NCBI RefSeq assembly: GCF_001579805.1
Contig: NZ_CP014546.1
Span: 5,890,001 to 5,954,000, forward strand
Source of the DNA: Pseudomonas azotoformans
GTDB lineage: Bacteria; Pseudomonadota; Gammaproteobacteria; Pseudomonadales; Pseudomonadaceae
DNA length: 64,000 bases
Direction: 5' to 3'
Below, piece after piece: positions 25,472-35,406 of this stretch; position 1 is the stretch's first letter, and every line of letters starts with the position of its first letter. A program made the translations under genes and the position numbers. Below the pieces are notes generated by a model. The model worked only from the letters and a program-made list of their open reading frames with translations. It made no database searches and was not told the DNA's origin.

Positions 25472-25482
25472 GATGAATCTCC

Positions 25483-27066
25483 TTATGACGCGGCAAGTGC
25501 CGCGCTGTGCTGTTGGTGGGTAACCCGTTCAGCCAGTTGCCCGACCACATGGCGCGCCGAGTTGGCCGCCGATTCCTGCCAGATGCCTACGCCGCTTTGC
25601 ACCAGTCCATCGCCGGCGAAATACACACGGCCGTGGCCGGCTTCGAGCAAGGCGCTGGCGTCGGCCGGGAAGTGTTCGCGTTGCAGCCACGGGCCTTCGC
25701 TGTAGGGGATCTGTTCCCAGGACACTGCCAGCGGGTTGCGCAAGTGTTTGGAATAACCGGGGTGCAGCAGTTCCACGGCCTCTTTCGAGGTGGCGTACTG
25801 CTGGTCGAAGGGTTGCGCACCAAATACGTCGGCGCCCTCGCCGGTCACGTAGCCCGCTACCAGCAAGCCTTCGCGGGTATTGAGGTCATTACTCGGGTAC
25901 CACAGCAGGCGTGCCGGGTGTTCGATCCACGACAGGCCGCCGTAGGTGCGGTAGTCGGTTTCCCAGAATCGCGGTGACTGCCACGCCACTTTGGTCGCCT
26001 GGTCGCTGCGGGTGCTGAGCAAGGCGGCCTTGATCGGGTCGCTGACGTCGGTGTCGAGCTTGGCCAGCAGCGGCAGCGGCAAGGTCGAGATCAGGTAATC
26101 GGCGCGCACCACCTGTTCGCGACCGCTGAGCTTGTCGTGATACGTCACCGCTACGCCGTCTTCCAACTGACGGATCTGCCGCACCTGGGCGCCCAATTGC
26201 ACATACCCCTGGACGCGCTGGTAGAAGGCATCCGTGATGCGGTCCATACCACCGACCGGTTGGAACATGGTGGCGGAGAACTCCGGGAATTCCGTGTGCA
26301 GTAACGCGCCCCACAGTTCCGGGTGCAGCAGTTGATCGAGTGATAACGGGCGACGGCTGGCGGGCAAGGCGCCGGGATGGACAGGCGACTCCAGGTGCCC
26401 CGAACGGATCGTGCCCTCAAAGGCCAGCGCCTGTGACAGGTCGCCATACACCTGCAGGAACGCCAACAGCCGCGTGCGCTCCTCAGCGCTCAACACATCA
26501 TCGAGGGCATCGCGCTGCACCGCCTTGGCCAGCAACCCGGACACCTGCCCCCGTGCATCATTGATCGCCTGGCCCACCGTGAATGCCGGTTTGCTCACAT
26601 CTGGCCGCACCTGGGCGCCATGGCTGCTGTTGACCAGCACCTCAAGCGGCACGCCCAACTCGCTGCAATAATCGAGAATGGTGCGGTGCTGGCTGGGAAT
26701 CCGCGCCGGCCCGGCATTGAAGTAATGCCCTGTGTCGAAGGTGGCGGTTTGCGTGCGGCCGTCCTTGTAATCCACACGATCGCCATTGCGAATGGTCCAA
26801 GTGCGGCCACCCACACGGTCACGCGCCTCCAGCACTTGCACCTCGAACCCGGCGCGGGTCAGTTCCAGTGCCGTCACCAGCCCCGCGATCCCGGCGCCCA
26901 ACACCAGCACGCGGGTGCCCTGCCCCATGCCCGCCTTGAGTTTCAGCGGTTGCGGGCGGCGGTGTGACGACGGGCCCAACCCCAATGCCGCCAATGCCTC
27001 CTTGACGGCCTGTTCGCCGCCTACCGCAGCAATGCTCGACAGCGCTTCACGTCGTGTCAGTCCCAT
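25483..27066 (-). CDS. Flavin monoamine oxidase / L-amino acid oxidase family protein
   Basis: The 527-residue FAD enzyme has the Rossmann dinucleotide-binding motif [15 protein letters not shown] followed by the second family motif [12 protein letters not shown], and at the C-terminus the FAD-contacting segment VYFAGDGLV. The motif [15 protein letters not shown] includes the lysine and FW pair typical of L-amino acid oxidase-like members. The N-terminus ([11 protein letters not shown]) has an arginine pair but lacks a clear hydrophobic export core, so location is uncertain. It lies between an amino-acid ABC binding protein and RidA in an operon headed by a TonB receptor. It probably oxidises the imported amine or amino acid to an imine, yielding H2O2. 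Substrate not identified. Confidence 0.85.
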   Translation of the reverse strand: MGLTRREALSSIAAVGGEQAVKEALAALGLGPSSHRRPQPLKLKAGMGQGTRVLVLGAGIAGLVTALELTRAGFEVQVLEARDRVGGRTWTIRNGDRVDYKDGRTQTATFDTGHYFNAGPARIPSQHRTILDYCSELGVPLEVLVNSSHGAQVRPDVSKPAFTVGQAINDARGQVSGLLAKAVQRDALDDVLSAEERTRLLAFLQVYGDLSQALAFEGTIRSGHLESPVHPGALPASRRPLSLDQLLHPELWGALLHTEFPEFSATMFQPVGGMDRITDAFYQRVQGYVQLGAQVRQIRQLEDGVAVTYHDKLSGREQVVRADYLISTLPLPLLAKLDTDVSDPIKAALLSTRSDQATKVAWQSPRFWETDYRTYGGLSWIEHPARLLWYPSNDLNTREGLLVAGYVTGEGADVFGAQPFDQQYATSKEAVELLHPGYSKHLRNPLAVSWEQIPYSEGPWLQREHFPADASALLEAGHGRVYFAGDGLVQSGVGIWQESAANSARHVVGQLAERVTHQQHSAALAAS

Positions 27067-27078
27067 GTTCGATGCTCC

Positions 27079-28002
27079 TTAATCCGGCAGGCCCGGTGGG
27101 TTGATCAGCGACGTGTCGACGCGCTCGATATCCAGGCCCCAGCGTTGCAGCACCTGTTCGTATTGACCGCCAGCAATCGCGCCTTCCAGGGCGGTGTGGA
27201 TCGGCTTGACCAGGCCGTTGTCCTTGCGCGTGGTCACCGCGATATCCGCTTTCAAAGGCCAGCCACCATTGACCGTGCCGACCCGCTTGATACCGCCGGT
27301 GATTGCCGCCGAATAGGCGTACACCGAGTTGGGCCCGAACAGCGCATCGCTGCGCCCGGATTGCACCGCCAGTTGCGCGGCGGCCTGGTCGTCGAAGTAC
27401 TGCAACAGTGCCGGCTTGAGCCCGGCTTTTTCATTGGCGTCGTTCCAGGCCAGCAGGACTTTTTCCTGGTTGGTGCCGGAACCAACAATGATCTTCAGCC
27501 CGGCAATGTCCTCGGCCTGCTTGATCGCGCTGATCTTGCTGGTGCTCTTCACATAGAACCCGAGCACGTCCTGGCGATAAGTCGCGAAGTCGAAACGCTT
27601 CTTGCGCGCCTCGGTCACCGTGACGTTGCTGATCACCGCGTCGTACTTGCCCGAGCTGACGCCCAGGGGCCAGTCTTCCCAGCTGGTCTGCACCACGTTG
27701 AGTTGCAGGCCCAGGCTGTCAGCAACCAACTGCGCCGTATCGGCCTCGCTGCCGATGGTGGTCTTGTCGTCATTGGCCAGCAGCGCCAGCGGCGGCCCGG
27801 CCACACCGGACACGGCCACGGTGAACTTGCCCGGTTGGGCAAACTTGAAGCCCGGCGGGATCTGCGCGATGGCCGCTTCGTTACGCGGTACATGAATGCG
27901 CGGGCGGTCGGGGCTGAGGTCGACCTGTTGCACGGCGAATGCGCTTTGCGCAGTGCTGACGGCCAGCGTCAACAGGGCGATACGAGCGGTAGAGATAAGC
28001 AT
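27079..28002 (-). CDS. Amino-acid-type ABC substrate-binding protein
   Basis: A 307-residue family 3 periplasmic binding protein. The signal peptide runs to about AQSAFA. The mature part has a longer N-terminal extension than usual (QVDLSPDRPRIHVPRNEAAI) before the family core, which includes LVADSLGLQLNVVQTSWEDW, SGKYDAVISNVTVTEARKKRF and a C-terminal QVLQRWGLD. It lies 18 bases after the ATPase gene and 12 bases before the amine oxidase gene in the same operon, so its ligand is probably the oxidase substrate. That is inference from context. Confidence 0.87.
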   Translation of the reverse strand: MLISTARIALLTLAVSTAQSAFAVQQVDLSPDRPRIHVPRNEAAIAQIPPGFKFAQPGKFTVAVSGVAGPPLALLANDDKTTIGSEADTAQLVADSLGLQLNVVQTSWEDWPLGVSSGKYDAVISNVTVTEARKKRFDFATYRQDVLGFYVKSTSKISAIKQAEDIAGLKIIVGSGTNQEKVLLAWNDANEKAGLKPALLQYFDDQAAAQLAVQSGRSDALFGPNSVYAYSAAITGGIKRVGTVNGGWPLKADIAVTTRKDNGLVKPIHTALEGAIAGGQYEQVLQRWGLDIERVDTSLINPPGLPD

Positions 28003-28020
28003 GGGCAGTCACTCCTTGAA

Positions 28021-28794
28021 CTAAAGCACCTTGCCGAGAAAGGCCACAGTGCGGGGATGTCGGGGTTGGCGGAAAATCTGTTCAGGCGGGCCTTCTTCAA
28101 TCAACTGGCCGTCGCAGAGGAACACCACGTGGTCGGCCACTTCACGGGCAAAGCCGATTTCGTGGGTGACGATCACCAGGGTCACGCCCAACTGGGTCAG
28201 GCCCTTGATCACGTCGAGCACTTCGCCCACCAGCTCCGGGTCGAGGGCCGACGTGGGTTCATCGAACAGCAGCACTTTGGGGTCGAGCGCCAAAGCGCGG
28301 GCGATGGCGACACGCTGTTGCTGGCCGCCGGAGAGCTGGCGCGGATAGGCATCGACCTTGTCCGCCAGGCCGACCTTGGCCAGCAGCTCGGCCGCCTTGG
28401 TCTGGGCTTCGGACTTACTCCATCGTTTGTGGGCCAGGGGCGCCTCGGCGACGTTCTCCCAGGCGGTGAGGTGCGGGAACAGGTTGAAGTTCTGGAACAC
28501 AAAACCCACGTCGATGCGGCGCTTGAGAATCTCGCGTTCTTTCAGCTCGTAGAGCAGGTCCCCCTTGCGCCGATAGCCAACGTATTCACCGTCAATGGTG
28601 ATATGCCCGCTGTCGATCTTCTCCAGATGGTTGATGGTGCGCAGCAAGGTCGACTTGCCCGAGCCGGACGGCCCGAGGATCACCGTGACCTTGCCGGGGT
28701 CGATGGTCAGGTCGATGTCTTTCAACACCTGTTGGTTGCCAAAGCGCTTGCCCACGCCCTGGATCTGGATGCGCCCGGCGCGAGCTTCACTCAT
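28021..28794 (-). CDS. Amino-acid-type ABC transporter ATPase
   Basis: A 257-residue GlnQ/HisP-type ATPase. It has Walker A GPSGSGKST, the Q-loop region VGFVFQNFNLFPHLTA, signature LSGGQQQRV, Walker [15 protein letters not shown] and the H-loop VTHEIGFA. The chosen ATG at 28794 overlaps the permease stop by eight bases. It works with the permease at 28787-29752 and binding protein at 27079-28002, making a complete importer. Confidence 0.94.
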   Translation of the reverse strand: MSEARAGRIQIQGVGKRFGNQQVLKDIDLTIDPGKVTVILGPSGSGKSTLLRTINHLEKIDSGHITIDGEYVGYRRKGDLLYELKEREILKRRIDVGFVFQNFNLFPHLTAWENVAEAPLAHKRWSKSEAQTKAAELLAKVGLADKVDAYPRQLSGGQQQRVAIARALALDPKVLLFDEPTSALDPELVGEVLDVIKGLTQLGVTLVIVTHEIGFAREVADHVVFLCDGQLIEEGPPEQIFRQPRHPRTVAFLGKVL

Positions 28795-29752
28795 GGGTTT
28801 TCTCCTTGACCCAGCGGCGTATGCGTTGCAACGGCGTGGGCGGCAGCACCCGTGCCGTGCCACGGGCAAAATGGCGCTCGACGTAGTACTGCGCGCTGGT
28901 CAGCACGGTGGTGATGATCAAGTACCAGACCGTCGCCACGATCAGCAGCGGGATCACCGCCTGGGTACGGTTGTAGATAACCTGCACGGTGTAGAACAGC
29001 TCGGGCAAGGCCAACACGTAGACAATCGAGGTGCCCTTGACCAAACCGATGATTTCATTGAACCCCGACGGCAGGATCGAACGCAGCGCCTGGGGCAGGA
29101 TGATCCGGAAAATCCGTCGTGAGGCCGGTAAACCCAACGCCGCAGCGGCTTCATGCTGGCCGGCATCGACACCGATCAGCCCGCCGCGAATGATCTCCGC
29201 CGCGTACGCCGCCTGCATCAGGCTCAAGCCCAACACCGCCACGGTGAATTGGCTGAGCACGTCTACGGTGGACCACTCAGCGAACACCACTGAGGTGAAC
29301 GGCACGCCGAGCACGATGTGGTCATACAGGTAGGCAAAGTTGTACAGGATGATCAGCACCAGCAGCGCCGGCATCGAGCGAAAGAACCAGATATAGCCCC
29401 AGGCCAACGCCGCCAACAGCGGTGAGCCCGACAGGCGCGCCAACGCCAGCGCCGTGCCGAGAATGATGCTGAACACCGTGCTCAACAGCGTCAGCAGCAG
29501 CGTCTGCCCCAGCCCACGCAGCACCGACGGCGAGAAAAACCACTGGCCGAACACGCCCCATTCCCAGCGCGGGTTGGTCGCCAGGGAATGCACGATGGCC
29601 AGCAGCACCAGCGCTGCGAAGATCGACCCGGCCCAGCGCCAGGGATGCCGCGCGGGCACCACTTGCAGGGCCTTGATCGGCGTGGAGACACGGGCCTGGC
29701 GCACCGGGCTGGGCGAGTCAATCAGGTCATAGGATTTGGCGACGATGGGCAT
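28787..29752 (-). CDS. Amino-acid-type ABC transporter permease
   Basis: A 321-residue HisM/GlnP-type permease with a cytoplasmic N-terminal extension of about 40 residues, then a first helix (WAGSIFAALVLLAIVHSLA), further helices, and the ATPase-contact loop EAAAALGLPASRRIFRIILP. ATG 29752 is preceded by GAGGAA at good spacing, 16 bases after the TonB receptor stop. The C-terminal basic tail (RIRRWVKEKTHE) is cytoplasmic. It is the second gene of the operon from 32162. Confidence 0.92.
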   Translation of the reverse strand: MPIVAKSYDLIDSPSPVRQARVSTPIKALQVVPARHPWRWAGSIFAALVLLAIVHSLATNPRWEWGVFGQWFFSPSVLRGLGQTLLLTLLSTVFSIILGTALALARLSGSPLLAALAWGYIWFFRSMPALLVLIILYNFAYLYDHIVLGVPFTSVVFAEWSTVDVLSQFTVAVLGLSLMQAAYAAEIIRGGLIGVDAGQHEAAAALGLPASRRIFRIILPQALRSILPSGFNEIIGLVKGTSIVYVLALPELFYTVQVIYNRTQAVIPLLIVATVWYLIITTVLTSAQYYVERHFARGTARVLPPTPLQRIRRWVKEKTHE

Positions 29753-29768
29753 GGTGAATTCCTCGGCC

Positions 29769-32162
29769 TCAGAAGGCATAGGTCAAGCGGGTGTAGTAGT
29801 ACCCGCCGGTAAAACCGTAGGGCGAATAGACGCCATAGCTGCTGACCATGGTGCTGCTCGGCACCCCTTGTTTCTTGGGGTAAATGTCGAACAGGTTCTT
29901 GGCGCCGACAGCGATGTTCAGGTCTTTGGTGAGGTTGTAGCCAAGGTCGAGGTCGGTGATCCACTTGGCGGCGTAGATACGGTCCAGGTCGCGATTGGCC
30001 GACGAGTTGACCTCTTTGTAGGAGCCGTAGCGGGTCAGGGCCAGGTTCACGTTGAAGCGGTCGATGCTCCAGTCGCCACCGAGGATCAGCTTGGTGCTGG
30101 GCTGCACGCCGGTGATCAGGTTGCGCGCCTCGCGGTTCATCAACTCGTAGGAGGTGCCCAGGATGTTGGTGGACTCCTTGTAGTTGAGGATTCGCGTCTG
30201 GTTCCAGTTGAACGCGGCGGTCCACTTCACCGCACCATACTGGCCGAGGTCCTGGCTGTAGTTACTGACCAGGTCCAGGCCTTTGGTGCGAGTGTCGGCG
30301 CCGTTGATAAAGTATTGGCCGCCGGAGGTGGAGTTGATGCCATTGCCTTGCAGCACCTGGGTGATCTCGGAGCCGAGCAAGGTACCGGTGAGGGTGATGC
30401 GATCGCGCAGGTTGATCACGTAGGCATCGGCGGTGAAGCTCAAGCGATCAGTCGGCGTGAGGGTGAAACCGAGGCTGAAGTTGGTCGAGCGCTCCGGCTT
30501 CAACTCCTGGGCACCGAGCGCCTGGGCGGCACCGGACCCCACGGGCAACACGCCATAGTTGATCGACTGATACACGCCGTCGACCACGCCATAGGTGGTC
30601 GAGCGCGCACTGAACAGGCTGTTGGCCAAAGACGGCGCGCGGAAGCCGTTGCTCACCGTGGCGCGCACGGCGAATTGCGGGTTGAAGTCATAGCGGGTGG
30701 TCAACTTGCCGCTGCGGGTGGCGCCGACGCCCTGGTTGTAGTGCTCATAGCGAAACGCCGTGCCGACGTACCAGTCCGGCACTGGGTTGAAGCCCACATC
30801 GACATAACTGGCCAGGCTGTTGCGCGAGGCGCTGCTTTCTTCATCCGGCGAAATGCCGTTGGTGACCTGCGCGCCCGACGACGCGCAATTGCCCGGCGCC
30901 ACGCAGTAGCCGCCATTGGCATAGGACTCATAGTCGCCGGCCTGCACCTCGTAGGTGTCGCGCCGATGTTCGAAACCGACGCTCAGGTCCAACGGCTTTT
31001 GCAGGCCAATATCGAAGCCGCGCTTGAAGTCGAGGTTGGTGGTCAGCTCGGTGGAAATCCAGGTGCCGGAGGTGAAGTGATTCGGCGTGGCCTCGCCCAG
31101 CGATGGGTTCTGGTTGTGGGTGGTGCCCTGCTCCGCGTCGTTGCGCCCATAGGTGGTGGACAGGTCCCAGTCCCACTCGCCTACCGTGCCTTTACCGCCG
31201 AATGCGGCCTGGAAATCGTCTTCATCAATGAACCAGGTCGGCGTGTAGCCACCGGGGTAACCGTTCGGCCCGGTGGTGATGGTGTTAGTGATGGTCGGCA
31301 GACGGAAGTTCTGGCCCTGCTCGGCCTTGCGGCGAGAATAGGTGGTGAAGGAGTACAGGCTGAAGCTGTCGTCGATCGGCAACTCGGCGTTGTAGCCCAG
31401 GGTCAGCAGGTTGGTCTTGGGCGTGCCGTAGCCGCCATACGTCGAGCGTCCGGCTTGCTCGTAGGCTTGCGCGTAGGTGTAGCCGTTGGCGCTGGCCTTG
31501 TTGTCGTCATTCTGGCTGCGGGCGTCCAGGGCCAGTTGGACAATGCCGCCGTTGCCGATCTCGAACCCCTTGTTGAGGCTTTGTTGCACGGTCTGTTTCT
31601 TGCCGTCATACCCCTGGCCGACGTTGGTCACCGAAGTGCCGCTGGTGTCGGCCTTGAGGATCACGTTGATCACCCCGGCGATAGCATCGGAGCCATATTG
31701 CGCGGCGGCGCCGTCGCGCAGGACTTCCACGTGGTCGATGGCGCTGATGGGGATCAGGTCCAGGTCGGCCGGGGCCGCACCGGTATTGATGCCATTGATA
31801 TTTAGGGTGGCCGCGGTGTGACGGCGCTTGCCATTGACCAGCACCAGCACTTCGGCGGCGCTCAGGCCCCGCAGGTTCGGGGCGCGGGCGATACCGCTGG
31901 CGTCCCAGCCGGTTTTTTCCGGCAGGGTCAGCGATGGAATCACGGCGCTCAGGGCTTCCATGAGGCCGGGTTTGCCGGTGTTCTGCAGTTGCTTGGCGCT
32001 GACCACATCGATCGGCACCGGGCTGCTGGTGACGGTGCGTTGCTCGGCGCCGCGGTTGCCGGTGACTACGACGGTGGACAGGGTGCTGTCGTCCTGGGCT
32101 TGGGAGGTGTTGGCCAGGAGGGCCAGGGCCAGTGCGGCGGTGGGTTGTAGGGCTCGCTTCAT
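29769..32162 (-). CDS. TonB-dependent outer-membrane receptor
   Basis: The 797-residue receptor has a signal peptide (to about NTSQAQDD), a TonB-box-like TVVVTGNRG, plug motifs (RTVTSSPVPIDVVSAKQL, NLRGLSAAEVLVLVNGKRRH, DHVEVLRDGAAAQYGSDAI) and a barrel ending RLTYAF. It is a clear paralogue of the receptor at 16936-19380, sharing the plug motifs almost word for word. It lacks a signalling domain. It is the first gene of a six-gene operon that continues with an amino-acid importer, an amine oxidase and RidA, so its cargo is more likely a nitrogenous organic compound than iron. Confidence 0.92.
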   Translation of the reverse strand: MKRALQPTAALALALLANTSQAQDDSTLSTVVVTGNRGAEQRTVTSSPVPIDVVSAKQLQNTGKPGLMEALSAVIPSLTLPEKTGWDASGIARAPNLRGLSAAEVLVLVNGKRRHTAATLNINGINTGAAPADLDLIPISAIDHVEVLRDGAAAQYGSDAIAGVINVILKADTSGTSVTNVGQGYDGKKQTVQQSLNKGFEIGNGGIVQLALDARSQNDDNKASANGYTYAQAYEQAGRSTYGGYGTPKTNLLTLGYNAELPIDDSFSLYSFTTYSRRKAEQGQNFRLPTITNTITTGPNGYPGGYTPTWFIDEDDFQAAFGGKGTVGEWDWDLSTTYGRNDAEQGTTHNQNPSLGEATPNHFTSGTWISTELTTNLDFKRGFDIGLQKPLDLSVGFEHRRDTYEVQAGDYESYANGGYCVAPGNCASSGAQVTNGISPDEESSASRNSLASYVDVGFNPVPDWYVGTAFRYEHYNQGVGATRSGKLTTRYDFNPQFAVRATVSNGFRAPSLANSLFSARSTTYGVVDGVYQSINYGVLPVGSGAAQALGAQELKPERSTNFSLGFTLTPTDRLSFTADAYVINLRDRITLTGTLLGSEITQVLQGNGINSTSGGQYFINGADTRTKGLDLVSNYSQDLGQYGAVKWTAAFNWNQTRILNYKESTNILGTSYELMNREARNLITGVQPSTKLILGGDWSIDRFNVNLALTRYGSYKEVNSSANRDLDRIYAAKWITDLDLGYNLTKDLNIAVGAKNLFDIYPKKQGVPSSTMVSSYGVYSPYGFTGGYYYTRLTYAF

Positions 32163-32507
32163 AGGTATTCCTGCGTTTCCAAATCGCGGAGTCGGGCAGT
32201 CACGCGGGCGGGCGCGGTGCTCGGTTTTTTTTGGGGTGTCGGGCGATTTGGGAAGCTAGGTGTGGGGCGAGGTTTGAATTGGCAACATGCGTTGAACTCC
32301 CTTCCAACGATTCTGCTGCGGGGGTGTCAGCGCAGAATCCGAATCTAGATTGGTACCATCCGAGGTCAGGGGTAGGCTGTTGAGTTCAAACATAACGGAA
32401 TGGATTTTAAAAATATAATGCTATTTGGGTATAAGCTAATATTCTCAGATTTCATTATTTCTTTTTAGAATTATTCTTATTGGTAATGTTTTTTTGCAGC
32501 TAGGTAC
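32163..32507. other. Intergenic region upstream of the amine-oxidase operon
   Basis: These 345 bases contain no convincing gene. On the minus strand they should carry the promoter of the operon beginning at 32162. The segment 32390-32460 is AT-rich. Bases 32419-32440 (plus strand, ending ATAAGCTAAT) weakly resemble the shared motif at 21410 and 23602, with about 14 of 22 aligned positions matching. The remainder shows nothing I can name. Confidence 0.4.
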
Positions 32508-32655
32508 GTGTACATATCCGTTGCTGTGGTAACGGCTACTTATGGTTCCGCTCTTACAGCGGGTCACTTTTGGAAGAGCGCCAAAAGTAACCAAAAACGC
32601 TTCGCCCCAACACTCGGTACCTCGCCTAGGCTCGGTATGCCCGTAATCCGACAGT

Positions 32656-32735
32656 GATTTGGGGGGCCGCCGCCACGCGCCATCCATGGCGCGGGGCGGC
32701 TAAACCGGCATCCCTGCCGGTTTACCCCCCAAATC
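32656..32735. repeat. Left cloverleaf (three-way junction) module of repeat copy 3
   Basis: Same structure as 4339-4418: GATTTGGGGGG at 32656-32666 pairs with CCCCCCAAATC at 32725-32735 around two hairpins, the second being the perfect TAAACCGGCA / TGCCGGTTTA stem. Confidence 0.7.
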
Positions 32736-32800
32736 CCTATCGAATTCCGGCCAGCGTGTTTGACGGGGCGCCTAAGATCAAAATCAAGATCTAAAGCAAA

Positions 32801-32844
<44 letters not shown>

Positions 32845-32862
32845 TGAATTAGATCTGCTTTC

Positions 32863-32949
32863 TGTGGGAGCTGGCTTGCCTGCGATGGCATCAACTCGGT
32901 ATGCCTGATGTACCGAGTCGCCTGCATCGCTGGCAAGCCAGCTCCCACA
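32863..32949. repeat. REP doublet (REPIN-like) at the centre of repeat copy 3
   Basis: Units at 32863-32886 and 32926-32949 are inverted with one mismatch, core GGGAGCTGGCTTGCC, the same type as in copy 1. Confidence 0.85.
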
Positions 32950-33050
32950 TTTGACCGAGTTCGACCAAACAATACCGGTCGGCTCGAAGGCCGCCGCGGT
33001 TGTTTTTGATTTCGATCTTAGGCGCCCCGTCAAACACGCTGGCCGAACGC

Positions 33051-33140
33051 AGGCTTGAATCCGTGGGTAACCCGGCAGGACGCCGGGTTAGCCGCGCTGG
33101 GCCAAGGATGGCCCATCGCGGCGGCCCACGGATTCAAGCC
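33051..33140. repeat. Right cloverleaf (three-way junction) module of repeat copy 3
   Basis: Same outer stem and two inner hairpins as 4717-4807. The outermost pair is lost because the sequence after TTCAAGCC diverges. Confidence 0.75.
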
Positions 33141-33289
33141 GGAGTGAGGGCATGCCGAGCCTAGGCGAGGCACCGAGTGTTGGGGCGAAGGCCTTTTGGT
33201 TACTTTTGGGCCTTTCCAAAAGTGACCCGCTGTAAGAGCGGAACCATAGGCCGCCGTTACCCAAATAACGGATATGTACACCAAACAAC

Positions 33290-35401
33290 CTATCTACCAG
33301 GCCGCAACAGTTGCATCTGCTGCCGATAATCATCCGTCACCTGCCGCGCCTGCCCACTACTGGTAATCACCTTAGGCGTAATCAACACAATCAACTCCGT
33401 CCGATCCTTCGACTTGCTCGTAGTCCCAAACAACCACCGCAACCCCGGCACCCGACCCAGATACGGCACAGCACTCACACTCTCCCCGTTGTCCTGCTTG
33501 ATCAGCCCCCCCAGCAACACCGTCTGCCCACTCTGCACCGCCACCTGCGTCGACACCGAACGCGTCGAAATGCGCGGATTCACCGGCGTGTCGCTATTGG
33601 CACTCTGACTCTCGGCATCACTGACCTGCTGCTGAATATCCATGTACACCAACCCACCCGGATTGATCCGTGGCACCACATCCAGAATCACCCCGGTCTG
33701 CACATACTCGACACTGCTCAAGGTGGTGTCCGCATCCCCGGTATTCACCGTCGTCTGGTTGATCGGAATGTTGTCCCCCACCTGAATCTGCGCCGGCTGG
33801 TTGTTCATCACCACCAGCGACGGCGCCGACAACACCTGGGTGCGGCCATTGGTTTCCAGCGCATGCAACGCCACCTGCAAATTCGAACTGACGAACGAGT
33901 AGAACAACGAATCCGTCGCCCCCAGCCCCGCCCCACCACCGCCCAGCGCGCCCTGGCTGCCGGAAGCATTGGCCACGGTGGTGCTGGAGGAATTGCCCGC
34001 AAGACGCCCCAGGTACCACTGCACGCCCAGGTCCAGTTCACCGGTGAGCTTGACCTCAAGAATGCGCGTCTCGATCTGCACTTGCAGCGGCGGATTATCG
34101 AGGCGTTTGATTGCTGCTTCGATCTCTTTCCACTGCGCAGGCCGGGTGCGCACCAGCAACTGGTTGCTGCTCTTTTGCGCGGTGATGCGGGTGCCGGCTT
34201 CGAGGGCGTTGGTGGGGGCGACTTCCTTCTCTTCCGGCTCCGGCGCTTCGGCGGCAGGTGGGTTGTTCTGCAGGCCGCCGGTATTGAGCGACGACAGGGT
34301 CGTCGTGCGCAGGCCTGGCGCGACCTTCGCCGGTGTGTCGTCCTTGATCGCGCCGGTGCCGTAGATTTGCCGCAGGTACTTGGCCAAATCAGCAGCCTTC
34401 ATGTTGCGCACGTCGTAGACATACATCTGCGGCTCGTTGCCGCCGCCCTCGTCGATGGTGCGGATCCAGTCGCCTACTTCGCTGAGGTACTGCGGCTGGG
34501 AAGAAATCGCCACGACCGAGTTGGTCCGCTCAATCGGCAAAAAACGCAGCATGCCGGCCAGGGGCATGCCGCTGTCAGGACCGAACAGGCTTTGCAGCTG
34601 GGGCATCAACTCAGCCACGGAAGCCCGTTGCAGCCCGAAGACGCCCACCGACATGCCCTTGAGCCAGTCCACATCAAAGGTGTCGATGGTGTCCTGGTAG
34701 TTGGCCAGTTCATCCGGGGTGCCGGCCAGGCTGAGCACGTTGCGGGCTGGATCAACCAGTAAAAATGCATTCTCACGCGCGAACGGCTTGAGCAATTTCT
34801 GCATCTCGGTGGCAGCGATGTAGCGCAACGGAAACAGCCGCGCCGACAGGCCGCTGGACGGTTGCGCCACGCTCATCTGCGGCACCAGCTTGCCCGCTAC
34901 GGCCTGGCCGGCGGGCAGGATCACGTAGCGATCACCCTGTTTGATCATCGCGTTGTCGGTCCAGGACAGCAGGGTTTCGAGGATCGACAGCGCCTGTTGT
35001 TTGTCCACCGGCTTGGAGGTGGAAAAGCTCACGTTGCCTTTTACGCCCTGGGTGATGCTGTAGTTTTCGTGCAGCAGGTCGCCCATCACGCTGTTGATCA
35101 CCGCTTCGATGGGCTGGTCGGCGAAGTTGAAGACGATATCGCCACCCTCCTCTTTCGCCACCGGCTGCGCTGCCGGCGCGCGCACGAACTGTTGGTTGCC
35201 ACGGATCAGTTGGCGCTGCGTTGGCGTTTTAACCGCAGGCGGTGGACTGTCCGCCACGGTTTGCTCGGTCGGCGGGCGTTGCGAGCCGGTGCCTTGCAGG
35301 GCTTCGTGCAGCAGGTCGTCGTCCGGATCGAGGCGGTCGGGGAAGGATCCACAACCACTCAGGACAAGAGCGGTCGCCAGGCAAAACGTTGAGGTGCGCA
35401 T
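33290..35401 (-). CDS. gspD: Type II secretion secretin GspD (lipoprotein form)
   Basis: A 703-residue outer-membrane secretin. From ATG 35401 the signal peptide ends in a lipobox (LVLSGC, Cys17), so the secretin is probably itself lipidated, as known for P. aeruginosa HxcQ, and may not need a separate pilotin. N0/N1-N3 domains follow, including NFADQPIEAVINSVMGD. The secretin domain has VQIETRILEVKLTGELDLGV and the conserved C-terminal block VPYLGRVPGLRWLFG...ELIVLITPKVI. It is the last gene of the gsp operon, 5 bases after gspC, and is bounded 8 bases downstream by repeat copy 3. Confidence 0.93.
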   Translation of the reverse strand: MRTSTFCLATALVLSGCGSFPDRLDPDDDLLHEALQGTGSQRPPTEQTVADSPPPAVKTPTQRQLIRGNQQFVRAPAAQPVAKEEGGDIVFNFADQPIEAVINSVMGDLLHENYSITQGVKGNVSFSTSKPVDKQQALSILETLLSWTDNAMIKQGDRYVILPAGQAVAGKLVPQMSVAQPSSGLSARLFPLRYIAATEMQKLLKPFARENAFLLVDPARNVLSLAGTPDELANYQDTIDTFDVDWLKGMSVGVFGLQRASVAELMPQLQSLFGPDSGMPLAGMLRFLPIERTNSVVAISSQPQYLSEVGDWIRTIDEGGGNEPQMYVYDVRNMKAADLAKYLRQIYGTGAIKDDTPAKVAPGLRTTTLSSLNTGGLQNNPPAAEAPEPEEKEVAPTNALEAGTRITAQKSSNQLLVRTRPAQWKEIEAAIKRLDNPPLQVQIETRILEVKLTGELDLGVQWYLGRLAGNSSSTTVANASGSQGALGGGGAGLGATDSLFYSFVSSNLQVALHALETNGRTQVLSAPSLVVMNNQPAQIQVGDNIPINQTTVNTGDADTTLSSVEYVQTGVILDVVPRINPGGLVYMDIQQQVSDAESQSANSDTPVNPRISTRSVSTQVAVQSGQTVLLGGLIKQDNGESVSAVPYLGRVPGLRWLFGTTSKSKDRTELIVLITPKVITSSGQARQVTDDYRQQMQLLRPGR

Positions 35402-35406
35402 GTCGA

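Noticed and set aside
27145-28809. 554-codon plus-strand open frame opposite a binding protein and ATPase
   Set aside because: It spans two well-supported genes on the other strand and shows no domain or ribosome site.
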